Assembly: GCF_000744225.1 (NCBI RefSeq)
Contig: NZ_JQLN01000006.1
Span: forward strand, 806,001 to 870,000
DNA from: Kitasatospora mediocidica KCTC 9733
GTDB lineage: Bacteria > Actinomycetota > Actinomycetes > Streptomycetales > Streptomycetaceae
Direction: 5' to 3'
Length of the DNA stretch: 64,000 nt
Made by a program: the position numbers and the translations under genes. Each line of letters starts with the position of its first letter. Positions within the stretch are counted from its first letter, which is position 1. Below the pieces are notes generated by a model. That model had not been told where the DNA came from, did no database searches, and was given only the letters and a program-made list of their open reading frames with translations. This document shows, one piece after another, positions 17,755 to 25,938 of the stretch.

Positions 17755-17784
17755 TGACAGCCCAGTCTGACCCGGGTCAGACTG
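17755..17784 (+). promoter_or_regulatory. promoter and perfect 22-bp palindrome between TetR and SDR genes
   Basis: The half-site CAGTCTGACCC at 17763-17773 is followed immediately by its exact reverse complement to 17784. A TTGACA -35 element lies at 17755-17760 on the SDR side, which puts the palindrome over the spacer and -10 region. This is the expected layout for a TetR operator that blocks the SDR promoter. Confidence 0.7.
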
Positions 17785-17897
17785 AGTTGCACAACCCACT
17801 TTGAGGGCCGCGTGACTCGTCAACGCAGCACCGGCCCCGCGAATCAGCATGAGCCGTCCAACCTGAGCAGCCCCGCAGAAGATGAGAGGCAATCCCG

Positions 17898-18818
17898 ATG
17901 AGCACACTCCCGGGAAAGACCGTGATGATTACGGGCGCCAACGTCGGGATCGGCAAGGACGTGGCCCGGCAACTGGCTCTGCGACCGGAGACGGCCCGCA
18001 TCTACCTGGCTTGCCGCAACCCAGACCGGGCGACAACGGCGAAAGCCGAGCTCGAAGCCGTCACCGGGCGGCGCATCTTCGACATCGTCGTCATGGATGT
18101 CGCCGATCTGGGCTCGGTGCGAGCCGGCCTTGCCGCCGTCGACGGAACCGTCGACGCGTTGGTCATGAACGCCGGCGTCATCGGCCCGCGGTCGATGGAG
18201 TTGACCGCTGACGGGGTCACCAACGTCTTCGCGACGAATGTTCTCGGCCACGTCGTCCTCCTCGAAGGACTCCTGGCCGAGGGGCGGCTCGGCGAGGTCG
18301 CGGTCCTCGCCGGGAGCGAAGCAGCCAGGGGACTTCCGATGCTGCGGATGAAGCGGCCGTCCTTCGCCTCAACCTCTGCCGATGAACTCGCCACCGTCAT
18401 CGACGGCAGGTACTTCGCCGACGGAAAGACCGACTTCAACCTCGCCTTCGGGCAGGCCAAGTACATCGGGGCCCTATGGATGGCCTACCTGGCCCGCCAG
18501 CACCCCGACCGCCGCTTCATCACCGTGAGCCCCGGCGCCACCACCGGCACCCAAGCCTCCAACGACATCGCCCTACCGCTGCGTCTGGCGTCCAAGTACG
18601 TCCTGCCCGCCCTGGGGATCTCCCACAAGCTCGAGGTCGGCGCGAAACGACTGGTCGACGGCGTCACCGACCCGACCCTGTCCAGCGGCGTGTTCTACGC
18701 CAGCGCGGCCAACAAGCTGAAGGGCCCCCTGGTCGACCAAGCGGACATCTTCCCCGACTTGGCCAACCCGTCGTTTCAGGACCACGCCAACGAGGCCATC
18801 CACCGCTTCATCGTGTAG
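17898..18818 (+). CDS. short-chain dehydrogenase/reductase-like protein with altered active site
   Basis: The 306-residue protein has the NAD(P)-binding TGANVGIG motif, ACRNPDRA, the NAG motif (ALVMNAGVIGP) and N-terminal Rossmann order of an SDR. The catalytic YxxxK position reads FGQAK within DFNLAFGQAKYIGALW, so the usual Tyr is Phe while the Lys is kept. The Ser of the triad may be the one in AGSEAARG. The change could mean lost or altered catalysis. It is divergent from, and probably controlled by, the TetR gene. Its stop codon TAG overlaps the first base of the IS5-type element, so insertion happened exactly at its 3' end. Confidence 0.85.
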   Translation: MSTLPGKTVMITGANVGIGKDVARQLALRPETARIYLACRNPDRATTAKAELEAVTGRRIFDIVVMDVADLGSVRAGLAAVDGTVDALVMNAGVIGPRSMELTADGVTNVFATNVLGHVVLLEGLLAEGRLGEVAVLAGSEAARGLPMLRMKRPSFASTSADELATVIDGRYFADGKTDFNLAFGQAKYIGALWMAYLARQHPDRRFITVSPGATTGTQASNDIALPLRLASKYVLPALGISHKLEVGAKRLVDGVTDPTLSSGVFYASAANKLKGPLVDQADIFPDLANPSFQDHANEAIHRFIV

Positions 18819-19796
18819 AGCGTCGGCCAGTAGGCCAGAACGGAGAGGATGGCACGACGGAGACGGGTTTGATGATCATGGAGTTGCCTACGCTATGTGA
18901 CCATCTGGGGGGTTCGTGTCCGTCGTGCCCGCGTCCATCATCGACCCGAGCCGTGAGGAGTTCCTGGGGCTGTTCCCTGCCCGGCCCGATTCGCACCCGT
19001 TGGGGTGCGACAACCCGCGGATCGCGGACGCGGTCGTGTTCGACCGGCTTGTCCTGGCGTTGGTCTCGGGGATGAGCTACGAGCGGGTCGCTGACCGGGC
19101 CTGTTCGGCGACCACGATCCGCCGGCGGCGGGACGAGTGGATCGAGGCCGGTGTCATCGGCCACCTGCTTCTCGCGGTGCTGCGAGCGTACGACCAGATA
19201 GTGGGCCTGGAACTCGAGGATCTGGCCGCGGACGGGTGCATCACCAAGGCACCCTCGGGCGGCCAGTGCGCGGGGAAGTCTCCGGTGGACCGGGGCAAGC
19301 AGGGCACGAAGCGGTCCCAGCTGACCGACGGTCACGGGATACCCGTGGTCACGGTGCCCGCCGCCGCGAACACTCGCGACCACACGCTGCTCCCCGAAAC
19401 CCTCGACGAGTTCACCGAGTTGACAGAACGCCTGGACCACGCACCGCAGAACCCGGCGCTAAGCCTGGATGCCGGCTACGACTACCAGCCCGTCCACACC
19501 GCCCTGGCCGAACGCGAGATCAGGCCACGAATCAGCAAGCGCGGCACGAAGACGCCGATCCAGGCCGACGGCCGCTGGGTGGTCGAGCACACAAACTCGT
19601 GGATGAACAACTTCGGCAAGTTTCGCCGCAACACCGAGCGGCGACGCGCATGCACCGAGTTCTTCCTTGCTCTGGCCACGGCCATCATCACCGTCCGTAG
19701 CCTGATCCGACGAGCCTGGTACACCCACCGGTGGGACACCCGCCCGCGCAGCCCCCGCATCCGATAGCCCAGGTCAACGCCTACTGGCGGACGCTC
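18818..19796 (+). mobile_element. IS5-family insertion sequence
   Basis: Inverted ends GAGCGTCGGCCAGTAGGC and GAGCGTCCGCCAGTAGGC (one mismatch) bound a 979-bp element with one transposase gene. The outer bases are TA on both sides but the 3-bp flanks differ (GTA and TAA). A partial inverted copy of its right end lies at 16543. Confidence 0.85.
18916..19767 (+). CDS. IS5-family DDE transposase
   Basis: The 283-residue protein starts at a GTG and has an N-terminal HTH region (DRLVLALVSGMSYERVAD, ATTIRRRRDEWI). Catalytic-core motifs follow: ELEDLAADGCITKAPSGG (first Asp), NPALSLDAGYDYQ (second Asp) and WVVEHTNSWMNNFGKFRRNTER (Glu). It catalyses cut-and-paste of the surrounding element. Length and motifs are complete, so it is probably active. 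Confidence 0.92.
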   Translation: MSVVPASIIDPSREEFLGLFPARPDSHPLGCDNPRIADAVVFDRLVLALVSGMSYERVADRACSATTIRRRRDEWIEAGVIGHLLLAVLRAYDQIVGLELEDLAADGCITKAPSGGQCAGKSPVDRGKQGTKRSQLTDGHGIPVVTVPAAANTRDHTLLPETLDEFTELTERLDHAPQNPALSLDAGYDYQPVHTALAEREIRPRISKRGTKTPIQADGRWVVEHTNSWMNNFGKFRRNTERRRACTEFFLALATAIITVRSLIRRAWYTHRWDTRPRSPRIR

Positions 19797-19949
19797 TAAG
19801 CGCTGCGACAGCGGGCCGCACCGCGCGCCGACGATCATCGCCTGAACGCTCTGGCCAGGTGGATTCGAGCGGTACAGGGTCCGGGCCCTGCGCACTGACC
19901 TCGCCGCCTGGCCGAGCTGAGGAGTCCCGGAGCGGCGCCCCCGTCGAGA

Positions 19950-20045
19950 CCACCGCAGCCGAGCGATCGAGACGTTCATGACGGAGCCGTCGAGCAGCAT
20001 CAGGAACTGCCCGGCCCCAGCGTCAGCAGGACGAGACCTGGCGCG
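19950..20045 (-). pseudogene. MFS transporter fragment
   Basis: About 27 codons read LVLLTLGPGQFLMLLDGSVMNVSIA, the first membrane helix of a DHA2-type drug transporter including the LDGSVMNVSI motif. Sequence before and after is unrelated. The rest of 19798-20238 shows no other gene. Confidence 0.55.
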
Positions 20046-20238
20046 GTCGAATTCTCAGGGGCTGCCATGGGCGCCATGCTCCGAGCGCGCCCGGGGGCGC
20101 GGACCGGCGACCCGCCACGCCGGTCAGTCGAATGGCGGCGCGGCAGGAAAGCCTACCGGCGGGGTGATGCACGCCTCGGGATTCCGGGGCATGGTGGATT
20201 CAGGGAGCGTTCTACGACTGCGACCGACGGAGAAAACC

Positions 20239-20649
20239 ATGAACAACACGGTGAGTCTGGCATCGGATTACCCGATGCTGAACCTGTTCTGGACCATGGC
20301 GATCTTCTTCCTCTGGGTGCTCTGGTTCATGCTGCTGTTCCGGGTCTTCGGCGACATCTTCCGAGATCACACCTTGAAGGGGTGGGGCAAGGCGGGCTGG
20401 TCGATCTTCGTCGTCGTCCTGCCCTTCCTCGGCGTCTTCGTGTACCTGATCGTGCGGGGCAGCGGGATGCAGGAACGCGACGTCCGTCAGATGAAGCGCA
20501 ACGAGCAGCAGTTCCAGGAGTACGTCCGCTCCGCCGCCGACACGGGTGGCGGGCACGCCGACGCACTGGCACGGCTGGCCGAGCTCAGGAAGAGCGGCGA
20601 CCTCACGGACGAGGAGTACGCCCAGGCCAAGGCGAAGGTCCTTGCTTGA
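20239..20649 (+). CDS. membrane protein with PLDc_N-type helices and SHOCT domain
   Basis: The ATG at 20239 follows GACGGAGAAAACC. The 136-residue protein has two membrane helices (LFWTMAIFFLWVLWFMLLF and WSIFVVVLPFLGVFVYLIV), as in the phospholipase-D nuclease N-terminal family. The C-terminal SHOCT motif is DALARLAELRKSGDLTDEEYAQAKAKVL. SHOCT segments usually mediate oligomerisation. Function is unknown. The amphi-Trp gene follows 45 bp downstream and may be co-transcribed. Confidence 0.85.
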   Translation: MNNTVSLASDYPMLNLFWTMAIFFLWVLWFMLLFRVFGDIFRDHTLKGWGKAGWSIFVVVLPFLGVFVYLIVRGSGMQERDVRQMKRNEQQFQEYVRSAADTGGGHADALARLAELRKSGDLTDEEYAQAKAKVLA

Positions 20650-20694
20650 GCGACCTGTCCGGCACGGTAGGACCCGATGACATTGGAGGCGGTC

Positions 20695-20934
20695 GTGAAG
20701 GACCTCAAATTCGAGCAGAAGAGCTCACTCTCGCGTCTTGAGGCCGCCGACCGCCTGTCGGCGCTCGCGGACGCGCTGAGGCACGGCGGCAACGCCGAAC
20801 TGGACTTCGGTCCCGGGACGCTGAGCCTGCGGATCCCCGAGGAACTGCGCAGCGAGGTCGAGATCGAGGTCGGCGACGGGGAGATCGAACTCGAGATCGA
20901 GCTGAAGTGGCCGACCGGACAGGTCGAGTCGTAG
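20695..20934 (+). CDS. amphi-Trp domain protein
   Basis: I chose the GTG at 20695 because it has GGAGG six bases upstream; an ATG at 20677 has no ribosome site. The ~79 residues (VKDLKFEQKSSLSRLEAADRL through IELEIELKWP) match the small amphi-Trp family, whose role is unknown. It is acidic and soluble. It follows the SHOCT gene in the same orientation. Confidence 0.8.
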   Translation: MKDLKFEQKSSLSRLEAADRLSALADALRHGGNAELDFGPGTLSLRIPEELRSEVEIEVGDGEIELEIELKWPTGQVES

Positions 20935-20952
20935 CCGCCGGGCCCTGCTCGG

Positions 20953-21915
20953 TCAGCGCCGCCGGCGGTACCAGACAGCAGCGGCGACACCGGAGGCGAC
21001 GAACAGGATGAGCATGGCCATGAGCCAGTGGCTCGTGAAGAGGCGCAGGTCCGCTACCAGGACCACCAGCACGGTTCCGACCGACACCACGCCGACGACC
21101 AGCGTGCGTACCGCCACCAGCACCGCACCCGGACGCACCGCGAAGCGCCGCTCGGCCGCCGGTGCCGCTTGCTGCTGATGGTCCAGCGCGAAGTACGCGG
21201 CGCCCCGTTCGGCCAGCTGGCCGGTCGCCCGCCGGTACATCTCACCGCAGGCCGGAACCCAGATGAGGGGCAGCACCAGCCCCACGAGGACCAGTACGCC
21301 GATGCCGATCCACCCGGCGGCCCGGCGTAGTCGCCCGCGCGGCTGGTCCTCGGGGGCCACCAGACCCAGCAGGTACGCCTGCCGTCTGACCGTGCTCCAC
21401 CACCCGGCCCGGTCACCGGCCTCGACGTCACCTGCTTCGACGGGACTGCTCGAAGCCGCTCGCAGGGCCGCCTCGGCCGTGACGACATCGCCGTACACGC
21501 CCTGGACCACCAGCAGGTCGGCCGCCAGCGCCGGGTCGCGCGGGTCGCGACCGGCCAGTGCGGCCAGTTCGAGGATCATCCGCAGCTGGGCCAGCAGCGC
21601 CGCGCAGAAGGCGATCGGCAGCAGCAGCATGAACGGCCCGCCGAGGAAGGACCCTTCCACGACCGACCGCTGGACCCCGCCGCGGACCACCCGAGCGGCC
21701 GGCTCGGGAGCGTGCTCCGGCGCCTCGGCATGTCGTTCGCGAAGGTCCGACACGGTCGTGGCCGCGCGCTCGCCGAGGAACTCGACGGCGAACACGGCCA
21801 TCAGCTCCGGCATGTGCCGGGGATCGGCCCGCACGGCGGCGAGCAGCCTGCGCGTCGAGCCGGCCCTGCCCGACTCCGCTCGGTCCGGTTCCACCCGGTC
21901 GTCCTCGTCTCTCAT
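20953..21915 (-). CDS. multi-pass membrane protein of unknown function
   Basis: The 320-residue protein starts at the ATG at 21915 (MRDEDDRVEPDRAESGRAGS). It has a soluble N-terminal ~80 residues and a helix pair near residue 95 (GPFMLLLPIAFCAALLAQ). Three further helices lie in the second half (GWIGIGVLVLVGLVLPLIWV, LVAVRTLVVGVVSVGTVLVV, LMAMLILFVASGVAAAVW), followed by a basic tail. It lies 8 bp downstream of another membrane-protein gene, so the two form an operon. No family is recognised. Confidence 0.7.
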   Translation of the reverse strand: MRDEDDRVEPDRAESGRAGSTRRLLAAVRADPRHMPELMAVFAVEFLGERAATTVSDLRERHAEAPEHAPEPAARVVRGGVQRSVVEGSFLGGPFMLLLPIAFCAALLAQLRMILELAALAGRDPRDPALAADLLVVQGVYGDVVTAEAALRAASSSPVEAGDVEAGDRAGWWSTVRRQAYLLGLVAPEDQPRGRLRRAAGWIGIGVLVLVGLVLPLIWVPACGEMYRRATGQLAERGAAYFALDHQQQAAPAAERRFAVRPGAVLVAVRTLVVGVVSVGTVLVVLVADLRLFTSHWLMAMLILFVASGVAAAVWYRRRR

Positions 21916-21923
21916 GGGCCGCC

Positions 21924-22211
21924 TCACCCGTTGGCCGGCCACAGACGTGCCCAGGCGTAGAGCACCACGGCGCCGACGGGTGCGGCGAGCGCGAGCAGTG
22001 CCCCGGCCACCCGCACCACGCCGTGGTGCGACAGTGCCCACCAGATCCCGGCCGCCGCGACCGCCGGACCGGCCACCCCGCTGGCGAGGATCAGCAGGCC
22101 GCCGCGTCCGCTCACGACCAGCAGCGCCACCGGCGAGCCCAGCGGGCAGAGCAGCACCAGCCGGGTCGGCAGACGGCTGCGCGCGGGCGCGTGGGAATCG
22201 GTCGATGCCAC
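21924..22211 (-). CDS. small membrane protein, first gene of two-gene operon
   Basis: A GTG at 22211 preceded by GGAGCGGGA starts a 95-residue protein (VASTDSHAPARSRLPTRLVL) with three hydrophobic helices (ALLVVSGRGGLLILASGVAG, GIWWALSHHG, GALLALAAPVGAVVLYAW). The longer upstream frame is Cys/Trp-rich and unlikely to be coding. It is followed after 8 bp by the larger membrane protein. Function is unknown. Confidence 0.65.
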   Translation of the reverse strand: MASTDSHAPARSRLPTRLVLLCPLGSPVALLVVSGRGGLLILASGVAGPAVAAAGIWWALSHHGVVRVAGALLALAAPVGAVVLYAWARLWPANG

Positions 22212-22521
22212 TCCCGCTCCCTCCGATTCGCCCAGGTGGCCGCCGGGCGCCTGCTCCAGCGGCCGCCCGCAATGCCAGGATCCGTGCCATCGGCCGCTCC
22301 GGCACGCCGCGGCAGGCATCAGGGACTGGTGCGGTCCGCCGATCGCATGCAACCCCGTGTGCGGATCCGGTCGCCCTGGGTGTCAATGGAGGCGAGCGGT
22401 GTCCTGCCGCATGTCATCCCTGGAGCGCCATGAGCACGCCCGAGCCGTCCGAAAGAACACCCGCGCCCGACTCGACACCCGCCGCGCGGCACCGCGCTCA
22501 TCGCGAGCCGGCCCGATCGCG
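22212..22521. other. gap with a possible lost N-terminus of the next gene
   Basis: An ATG at 22430 with GGAGCGCC upstream encodes a Ser/Pro-rich leader (MSTPEPSERTPAPDSTPAAR) that looks like a real N-terminus but stops at 22525. It is one frame away from the membrane protein that starts at 22522. Otherwise nothing is seen. Confidence 0.4.
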
Positions 22522-23199
22522 ATGAGCGCGGTGCCGGTCGTGTTCGTCACACTCACCTGCATCCTGGTGCCGCTGTCCCTGCTGGCCACCCGGACCGCCG
22601 TCTCGATCGACAACGCCCGGCTCTGCACGCGGGAGCGGGACGCATCCAGGGTCCGTCGGCAGGCCCTGGACGAGGCGCACCCCACCGCCGTGGTCCGTGC
22701 GCTCAGCGGCCGCGGCCGGGGTGCGGTGGAGGGCGGCACTGGCACCGTCACCCTCGACGTCGGCACCGCCGTGGACACGGTCAAGCAGGACCTGGTGAGT
22801 GCCGGCCTCACTCCGGCCGACAAGATCCCCCAGGTCGAGAGGCAGCTGGTGCTCTTCCAGTCGGACAAGCTCGCCAAGATCCAGGGCGCAGCCCACCTCC
22901 TCGACGTCCTCGGGAACTGGGTGCCGATCTTCACGGTGGTGCTCGGCGCGATCGGGGTGCCGCTCGCCCGCCGGCGCCGCCGCGCGCTGGTCACGACCGG
23001 GCTGGGCGCGGCCGCAGCCTGCCTGGTGCTCGGGCTGGTGCTCGCGCTGTGGAGCTGTCCGACGGTGCTGACCGTGCCGCTCCTGGTGCTCACCCTGCTC
23101 ATCCTGCTCATCCTGCTCGCCGTGCCCGCGCTGCTGGCCGCGAGCGGCCGGGTGACCGAGCAGCACGAGGCGGCCGCGGGCCAGGACACGGGGGAGTAG
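22522..23199 (+). CDS. membrane protein, probably internally deleted
   Basis: The frame starts MSAVPVVFVTLTCILVPLSL (one helix), then after SIDN jumps straight to VVRALSGRGRGAVEGGTGTV, a VDTVKQDLVSAGL helix and FQSDKLAKIQGAAHLLDVLG. Three C-terminal helices follow. From memory, relatives in Streptomyces have about 150 extra extracytoplasmic residues (TDRYVxxVAPLAxDP... regions) between these parts. The missing block, and the leader sequence found in another frame upstream, suggest a deleted and frameshifted gene that may still make protein. It precedes a YihY-like gene in the same frame. Confidence 0.55.
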   Translation: MSAVPVVFVTLTCILVPLSLLATRTAVSIDNARLCTRERDASRVRRQALDEAHPTAVVRALSGRGRGAVEGGTGTVTLDVGTAVDTVKQDLVSAGLTPADKIPQVERQLVLFQSDKLAKIQGAAHLLDVLGNWVPIFTVVLGAIGVPLARRRRRALVTTGLGAAAACLVLGLVLALWSCPTVLTVPLLVLTLLILLILLAVPALLAASGRVTEQHEAAAGQDTGE

Positions 23200-23265
23200 C
23201 AGATCAACCGAGAGCGCCTGGTCAGGAACCTCACGTTCTGGCTGCGTCCGGCATTCGCGCTCCGC

Positions 23266-24132
23266 GTGGTCAACCGCTTCCAGCGGATCGCGGGCTTCGA
23301 CCGGTCGATGGCACTGGCCTCCAGCATGCTGACGGCGATGATCCCACTCGCGATCGTCTACGGCTCCGTGCTGGCCCGCTTCGGGGGCAGTGACGTGGCT
23401 CAGCGCATCATCGACCGCTACGGCCTGACGGGCAGTGGGGCCGATGCGGTCAGGCACATCTTCTCCTCGGTCACCGACACGAGTACCGGTGTGCTCGGCG
23501 CCCTGTTCCTGACGATCTCCATGCTGAGCTTCGCGCGGGCGGTCCAGCGGCTCTTCGAGCAGACCTGGCAGCTCAAGCCGCTGAGTGTGCGCAACACCGC
23601 GAACGACCTGCGATGGGCGCTCGCGTTCATGCTCTACGTGCCGGTGAGCGGCTGGCTTCTCGGCTTCGTGGGCCGCGGGCGCCTCGGGTTCTGGACATAC
23701 CTGGTGGAGGTGCCGCTGACCGGGATCTTCCTCGTCTGGGGCGGGTGGATCCTCTCCGCGAGGCGGGTCGTCTTGCGGGACCTCGTACCGTTCGGCGTCA
23801 TCGCGGCCGCGATGACGACGGTCTACTCGGTGGGCGCGAAGCTCTACCTGCCGCGCCTGTTCAACTCCTACGCCGCGCGCTACGGCGCGGTGGGTGTGGT
23901 GTTCGCGATGCTCTCGGCGTTCTTCGTGGTCGTTCTGATCATCGTGGGGTCGGCGGCGCTCGGCCGGGAGGTGCGGGACGAGACGGCCCGCATCCGCCAA
24001 GGGCAGCGGCCGCCCGACAACGAGGTTCGCCGCGAATGGGACAACGTGGTCGGCCAGATGCGCGAGCGCTGGCAGGCCGGCCGGGGAAGGATCTCCCGGC
24101 TACGCTCGGCCAGGAAGTCGAAGCGGCCCTGA
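23266..24132 (+). CDS. YihY/BrkB-family membrane protein
   Basis: The protein has the family core FDRSMALASSMLTAMIPLAIV, several membrane helices and GAVGVVFAMLSAFFVVVLIIVGSAALGRE, followed by a basic cytoplasmic tail. Homology seems to begin upstream: the codons from 23218 read VRNLTFWLRPAFALRVVNRF, yet the only standard start is the GTG at 23266. A GGGGGAG ribosome site lies six bases before an ATC at 23203, where a family-like N-terminus would begin. Either ATC is used or the ATG has mutated. The family was once called ribonuclease BN but is now considered transporter-like. Confidence 0.8.
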   Translation: MVNRFQRIAGFDRSMALASSMLTAMIPLAIVYGSVLARFGGSDVAQRIIDRYGLTGSGADAVRHIFSSVTDTSTGVLGALFLTISMLSFARAVQRLFEQTWQLKPLSVRNTANDLRWALAFMLYVPVSGWLLGFVGRGRLGFWTYLVEVPLTGIFLVWGGWILSARRVVLRDLVPFGVIAAAMTTVYSVGAKLYLPRLFNSYAARYGAVGVVFAMLSAFFVVVLIIVGSAALGREVRDETARIRQGQRPPDNEVRREWDNVVGQMRERWQAGRGRISRLRSARKSKRP

Positions 24133-24401
24133 GCCGTGTCCGCCGAACGGCAGCAGCGGCTCCCTGCCCGCCGCGTCCGTGATCGCCACGGTTGGCTCAG
24201 TGGCACCGCGCCGGCGGTGATCGGTATCGGGGCCGGGACGCTGTGGGTGGCGGCCCGGCCGTCGCTTCGAACGCTGGGCCCGCGTGTTCGCGCGCGGGTG
24301 GGCGCCCACGTGGAGGCCGCCGTGTTGTGTCCCCGGCCGGGCACTCAGCGCGTGTTCGGCCGCCTGTCCTGCCCTGTTGTCGCCACCCCCAGGCCGACAC
24401 C

Positions 24402-24659
24402 TGGCCCCGCTCCGTCAAGGCCACCGTCGTCGACACCGCCAACCGCGCGGTCGCCGAGCTGTCCCTGCTCGCCGGCGCCAGCGGCTTCCAGGCCCACTCC
24501 ACCCTGGCCAAGGCCCGCGCCGACCTCGGCGGCCTCCTCTACGCCGACGGCATCCACGACTCCCCGCTCCGCTCGGCCGGCCGCACCCTCACCACCCTGG
24601 CCCGCATCCCAGCCCCGCGCACCGCCGAGCACGAACCCGCACACGCGCCCGTCGCCTGA
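24402..24659 (+). pseudogene. C-terminal fragment, possibly acyl-CoA dehydrogenase-like
   Basis: Only about 75 residues look coding: KATVVDTANRAVAELSLLAG, FQAHSTLAKARADLGGLLYA and a DGIHDSPLRSAGRTL ending. The helical pattern resembles the last domain of acyl-CoA dehydrogenase-fold proteins, but the match is weak. Upstream sequence in this frame is Arg/Gly-rich noise, so the gene has lost its 5' part. Confidence 0.35.
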
Positions 24660-24680
24660 CCCGCGATCCGACGAACACCC

Positions 24681-24714
24681 AGGCCCGGCCCCCGAATGCT
24701 TGGAGACCGGGCCT
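24681..24714 (-). terminator. stem-loop after the Nudix gene
   Basis: AGGCCCGG pairs with CCGGGCCT across an 18-base loop, 22 bp past the Nudix stop codon. Confidence 0.5.
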
Positions 24715-24735
24715 CGGCGTTCGCGCGGGGAGGGT

Positions 24736-25251
24736 TCAGTCCAGCGTCGCCACGCCGTTCTCCAAGTAGACGGTCGTCCCGTCCCCCCGGGCCTGCGCGC
24801 ATGCCTCCGCCCGCCGCGCGAGCAGCGGGATCAGCCGCTCATGCACCTGCTCCACCGGTACGAACTCCATCGCCCTCAGCTCCTCGGCCTGCAGCCGGAT
24901 CTGCGCCACGTCCTCGGGGGTGAGCACACCGCCGTCGAACACCGTGATGACGCCCTCGCTGCGGCCCGGCTGCGGACCCACCCAGTCCATCCCCAGCAGC
25001 CGTCCCACCGGCCGCGACAGCTCCAGCTCCTCCTTGACCTCCCGCACCGCGCCGGCCTTCGGGGACTCGTCCCACTCCACCCCGCCCCCCGGGATCTCCC
25101 ACGGCTCCTTGTAGACCGGATCAACCAGCAGGACCCGCCCCTCGGCGTCGAAGAACAGCACCCCGGCGGCCGATCTCCTACGCGGCAACCCCCGGTCGTA
25201 CTCCGACAGCTGCGCCAGAGGACCGGCATCACGCGCAGTAGTAGCACTCAT
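24736..25251 (-). CDS. Nudix hydrolase
   Basis: The ATG at 25251 gives 171 residues. The Nudix box is complete in GGGVEWDESPKAGAVREV followed by KEELEL: the Gly, the Glu seven residues on, and REVxEE are all present. The usual final Gly is Glu. The first strand region AAGVLFFDAEGRVLLVDPVY is typical of enzymes that hydrolyse nucleoside diphosphates linked to another moiety. The exact substrate is not deducible. It is a single gene with its own terminator. Confidence 0.9.
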   Translation of the reverse strand: MSATTARDAGPLAQLSEYDRGLPRRRSAAGVLFFDAEGRVLLVDPVYKEPWEIPGGGVEWDESPKAGAVREVKEELELSRPVGRLLGMDWVGPQPGRSEGVITVFDGGVLTPEDVAQIRLQAEELRAMEFVPVEQVHERLIPLLARRAEACAQARGDGTTVYLENGVATLD

Positions 25252-25508
25252 GCCGCCTGAGCCTAGGGCGCCCCCGACGACCCGAGAGGTGAAGCGCGCC
25301 TCTGCAGCCAACCCAGGACAAAACTCTGATAAGAGGTCAGAACCATCCTCTTCCACCGAGCGGCAGACGTGCCGGTCGGGGTGCTGCCTTGGGCAGGGCG
25401 GGGGCACGGGGCGACGCCTACGTCGCTTCCTCGCGCTGCTGGCGATCCGGTGCATAGGGTTGTCGTTCGCTGGCCGCGGTGTCGGTGGAGGCTGGGATCC
25501 TGTCGGGC

Positions 25509-25775
25509 ATGGACGACGAGGCGTTGCTGCGGGGCCGGGTCTACGGTGCGGATCACGACGACGAGACCGGCCCGCGCGAGGGGCACGTGTACCGGGAGCT
25601 GGTGGCCGGCCCGCTCGACGGACTGCTGCTCGACGTCTCGGGCTGGAGCGAGGAGGAGTTGGCCAGCGGTGCGGCACTGAGCACTGAGATCGGCATCCAC
25701 GGCTCCGGTGGACGGGCCTGTTACGGACCGGACGCCGATCCGCGGCGGTGGCAGTGGCAGGGCGACGTCCCGTAG
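25509..25775 (+). CDS. small hypothetical protein
   Basis: An 88-residue acidic protein starting MDDEALLRGRVYGADHDDET, containing HVYRELVAGPLDGLLLDVSGW and ending in a Trp-rich tail. It has no signal or membrane segment. The codon pattern is typical of real streptomycete genes, and a strong terminator lies 42 bp downstream. I do not recognise the family. Confidence 0.6.
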   Translation: MDDEALLRGRVYGADHDDETGPREGHVYRELVAGPLDGLLLDVSGWSEEELASGAALSTEIGIHGSGGRACYGPDADPRRWQWQGDVP

Positions 25776-25817
25776 CCGCTGGCCTCCCCTGGCAGAGAGC
25801 CGACCGGGGGAGACGAC

Positions 25818-25849
25818 GACGCCGGGGTGCTGTTCGGCACCCCGGCGTC
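25818..25849 (+). terminator. bidirectional stem-loop
   Basis: GACGCCGGGGTGC pairs perfectly with GCACCCCGGCGTC around a six-base loop. It sits between two converging genes and could stop transcription from both. Confidence 0.8.
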
Positions 25850-25938
25850 ATGTCGAGGGCGAGGAAAGCGGAGGGACTAATCGCAAGTGAGTTGAGAAGG
25901 AAGTCCGTCCATGGCCTCGCCGGGACCAAAGCTAGCAG

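Larger units (their letters stand above)
16543..19796. mobile_element. candidate composite transposon carrying TetR and SDR genes
   Basis: Two right ends of the same IS5-type element face outward at 16543 and 19796, and both are flanked by TAA (16540-16542 and 19797-19799). The inner left end at 18818 is preceded by GTA, which does not match. A 3-bp TNA duplication is known for some IS5-family groups, so the 3.25-kb segment may have inserted as one unit. The cargo is the TetR/SDR pair plus unassigned sequence. Confidence 0.5.

Noticed and set aside
22498..24000. A 500-codon minus-strand frame rich in His, Glu and Arg
   Set aside because: It is antisense to the membrane protein and YihY genes; the composition is a mirror artefact.
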